A stretch of 64,000 nt of DNA, taken from assembly GCA_025594325.1 (NCBI GenBank), contig JANHCV010000015.1, positions 806,001-870,000 of the forward strand, read 5' to 3'. The stretch is from Blastocladiella emersonii ATCC 22665 (taxonomy: Eukaryota > Blastocladiomycota > Blastocladiomycetes > Blastocladiales > Blastocladiaceae). The notes beneath the pieces were generated by a model. It was given only the letters and a program-made list of their open reading frames with translations. It was not told the DNA's origin and ran no database searches. Below are positions 62,029 through 64,000 of this stretch, piece after piece (positions within the stretch are counted from its first letter, which is position 1; each line of letters starts with the position of its first letter). Made by a program: the position numbers and the translations under genes.

Positions 62029-62717
62029 GTTAGTGAGAAGGTTGCATTGCAAGAAGTGAGTGATGCGGGAGAAGGAGCGGGGAGGGGCGGTGGGTCGCCT
62101 TTTAACCTCGATGGGCCGCGTTGAACAGTACAACTCGAGCGAGCCAGTGGACGTCGGCCACTTCCACCTTGTGGCGCTTCGGTTTCTCTAGTTTCTGTTC
62201 TAGTCTTATTGGCCTCTCCTCGTCTCTGTACTTTTCTCTTGCAGGTTCCAACGGCTTCTGTCTCCACTTAGAGGTAAATTAAGCGATCGGAATCAAACTG
62301 TTTTGCTTGTCGCGAGGAGAGGTGGAAATTTTGAGGGGGACCGCGTAGAGCGCGCGGTGATGGAAACTTTGATGTGATCAGTGGACGCTCGTCTCGTACT
62401 AGGACCAGGGTGCAAAACCCGTCAAGGCGCGGTCGACCATCGCGCGGAGCGGTCGGGCCGCGGAGCTGGGCTCTGCAAGCCTTGTTTTGACTCGTCTGAG
62501 AATAATATACTTTGCCTTGTCATTTGACGCGTGAATCTAGCGTGAGAGAATAATATCCGGCTTAATGGGGAATGTAGCGTATCCCGATGATGCCGATTTG
62601 GTCACCTGATGTTCGGATGACCCTAGCAGCTCCCGCTCAGGCGTTCGACGACGAACATTCGAAGAAAGACTGTCCCGCTCTCGCTCTCGAGCTTTACCCA
62701 TACTCCATGCAAAACAG
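62029..62717. other. promoter region of DUF4470 copy D and upstream DNA
   Basis: No gene. Includes the conserved 36-bp block (62580-62615). No Asn/Gly/Trp-rich gene is recognisable here, unlike upstream of the other copies. Confidence 0.45.
62580..62615 (+). promoter_or_regulatory. conserved upstream block of the DUF4470 family, copy D
   Basis: 31 of 36 bases match the block upstream of copy A; the DNA between it and the duplicated segment does not align. Confidence 0.5.
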
Positions 62718-62721
62718 ATGA
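62707..62721 (+). promoter_or_regulatory. minimal uORF overlapping the start of DUF4470 copy D
   Basis: ATG CAA AAC AGA TGA, identical to that of copy A; the stop overlaps the main ATG at 62718. Confidence 0.6.
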
Positions 62722-64000
62722 AGAAAAAGTCCAAGACTACGGGCAAAGCGTCCCGCAGCGGCGGTTCTTCGTCCGCATCGCCTCTCCCGGCACCATCCTT
62801 TACGCCGACGGTCTCGGGCCCCGTGCTTCTCAGCAACGACTTATCGGACCCGTACTATCCTTATGGCCAGTCCTTGCCTAGCGACCTGCTCTTGTACCAC
62901 AATCCGCGCGACACGGATGAGCTCAACGTACTCGCTCTCCAGTGCGCCACTCTGCGCGACGTTGCGCATACGGTCGGCGAGGCCAAGCGCAAGTACGGCA
63001 CCGCGGACTTGAACTTTGTGCTGAGCAACACGCACCCCGAGGTCCTTGCGCGCGACTTGTTGGTGCTTCACGCGATTTCGAGCGGCAAATTTGCAGACGG
63101 TCGCGCTTCACCGCTGTTCATTGGCCAGCTCTACTTTTCGCTCCGACTCGATGTCGAGGCCCGCGCCTTCTGGGACAACCAAATGCGTTCCTGCCTCGCC
63201 GTCAACTGGAACCGCTCGACGGCCCGTATTCGTGTCACTGACGAGGCGACGCTTCGCGCGGTTCGTCGCTGCTGGGACTCGTGGCTCGCTTGCGATTTGA
63301 CGGTTGAGCAACTCTATGCAGACCGCGAAACGTACTACACAGGCGTGCGAAGTCCTACCGAATCCCGCAGCCATGCTCAGGTCGCTGTTGAACGGTATAC
63401 ACTCAACACCTTTGGTGCTGCTGAAAGGGCGGACCGGCTGCTTGCGGGCGATGCCTCCAACATTCAAGAAGGTTTGAAATTCTTCGTCACTGACGGCACA
63501 TGGTCAGCGAAGGCGGGAGGGACGGGGGATGGAAGTCATTCGACCTCTACCGTCAACGCGACCATGCTCCTTGTTTGCCCTGACGGCTCGCTTCGGTTTG
63601 CATCGCCATTCGGCCACTCGGTCTTGGACGTTGTCGATTTTCTCACCCCTCTCTTCAACGAGGAGGCTTTCAACGCAGTGGAGCAAGCTGGTGCTGCCCT
63701 CCTAGCCACGCTTGTGCCCGTTTTTGGTCCCGGGAGCGAGACGCGACGTACGGGCAAGTATCCACTCGTCACGGAGTGGGACAAGTCGGACGTGCTCCCG
63801 CTCTTCCAGGTCCGCATTGCTTTCTGCGCGGGCAACCAGCTCGCGGTGATGGAGTCGCTGGTTTCGCGCGAGCAGCGATTCCACGCCATCCACACGGGCT
63901 CGACCATGGAGACATGCGGGCTGCTCAACCTCCTTGTCCACGCTTCGCCGCTCCTTGCCAACAACGACGAAAATGTGCGCTCAGTCATTTACACCGCAAC
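62718..64000 (+). CDS. DUF4470-domain protein, copy D (3' end off window)
   Basis: Open from the ATG at 62718 to the window edge (427 codons). The protein is the same as exon 1 of copy A over its whole visible length: Lys/Ser-rich leader, DUF4470-like domain (about residues 40-130), LRAVRRCWDSWLACD, and the MESLVSREQRFHAIHTGS block near residue 380. It lies in opposite orientation about 30 kb from copy A. Whether exon 2 is intact here cannot be seen. It could be the functional parent from which copy A's exon 1 was recently copied, or the reverse. Confidence 0.75.
   Translation, partial: MKKKSKTTGKASRSGGSSSASPLPAPSFTPTVSGPVLLSNDLSDPYYPYGQSLPSDLLLYHNPRDTDELNVLALQCATLRDVAHTVGEAKRKYGTADLNFVLSNTHPEVLARDLLVLHAISSGKFADGRASPLFIGQLYFSLRLDVEARAFWDNQMRSCLAVNWNRSTARIRVTDEATLRAVRRCWDSWLACDLTVEQLYADRETYYTGVRSPTESRSHAQVAVERYTLNTFGAAERADRLLAGDASNIQEGLKFFVTDGTWSAKAGGTGDGSHSTSTVNATMLLVCPDGSLRFASPFGHSVLDVVDFLTPLFNEEAFNAVEQAGAALLATLVPVFGPGSETRRTGKYPLVTEWDKSDVLPLFQVRIAFCAGNQLAVMESLVSREQRFHAIHTGSTMETCGLLNLLVHASPLLANNDENVRSVIYTA

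Larger units (their letters stand above)
62677..64000. repeat. inverted segmental duplication, arm 2 (arm 1 = 30919-32242)
   Basis: Begins 41 bp before the ATG of copy D and runs off the window. Confidence 0.9.

Noticed and set aside
1-64000. CRISPR array, rRNA genes or prophage
   Set aside because: No direct-repeat/spacer pattern, no rRNA-like sequence and clear eukaryotic introns throughout.

Overview
The window looks like nuclear DNA of a GC-rich fungus. Reasons: compact eukaryotic genes; short GT-AG introns (about 50-85 nt, donors mostly GTACG/GTGCG, acceptors ending TAG or CAG); TATA boxes with CT-rich leaders; and a fungal gene set (TPT1, COG3, DBP3, COX11, an MCY1-like cysteine synthase, an ATG14-like protein) next to an AASDH-type beta-alanine-activating enzyme. 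A leucine-rich-repeat protein and expanded lineage-specific families would fit an early-diverging zoosporic fungus such as Blastocladiomycota, but this placement is inference.

Layout. 1-4.1 kb: a bHLH transcription factor (C-terminus cut by the window edge) and TPT1, both on the minus strand. 4.1-15.3 kb: gene-poor stretch with three coiled-coil genes of unknown function (one with a 14-residue repeat), long intergenic DNA with recurring GC motifs, and a putative winged-helix protein. 15.3-23.5 kb: COG3, an LRR protein, a cysteine-rich single-pass membrane protein and the DEAD-box helicase DBP3. 23.5-28.8 kb: weak or broken genes, one better-supported membrane-anchored protein, and a degenerate multi-frame region.

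28.8-44 kb: a tandem array on the minus strand. Its unit is a gene of about 1,080 codons with an N-terminal DUF4470-like domain, preceded on the same strand by a small Asn/Gly/Trp-rich gene. Copy B (32888-36203) is intact. Copy A carries a nonsense codon and a 10-bp duplication. Copy C carries a nonsense codon and is split by a 2,439-bp PIF/Harbinger transposon with 15-bp TIRs and a TAA target-site duplication. Decayed pieces of further units lie between. A fourth copy (D) starts at 62718 on the plus strand and matches copy A as an ungapped inverted repeat of at least 1.3 kb. All four copies have a tiny upstream ORF whose TGA stop overlaps the main ATG.

44.5-62 kb: housekeeping-type genes plus the most striking protein of the window, a secreted or membrane haem enzyme of about 1,699 residues (44556-49853). 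Its modules run animal-type haem peroxidase, DOMON, cytochrome b561, cytochrome b5-like, FAD/NAD(P)H reductase. This layout is analogous to dual oxidases but assembled from other parts. It shares a 442-bp divergent promoter region with COX11. AASDH, a MAPEG-like protein, MCY1-like, ATG14-like and a two-TM unknown follow.

All exon structures were read by eye from splice signals and frame continuity; no database search or alignment program was run.
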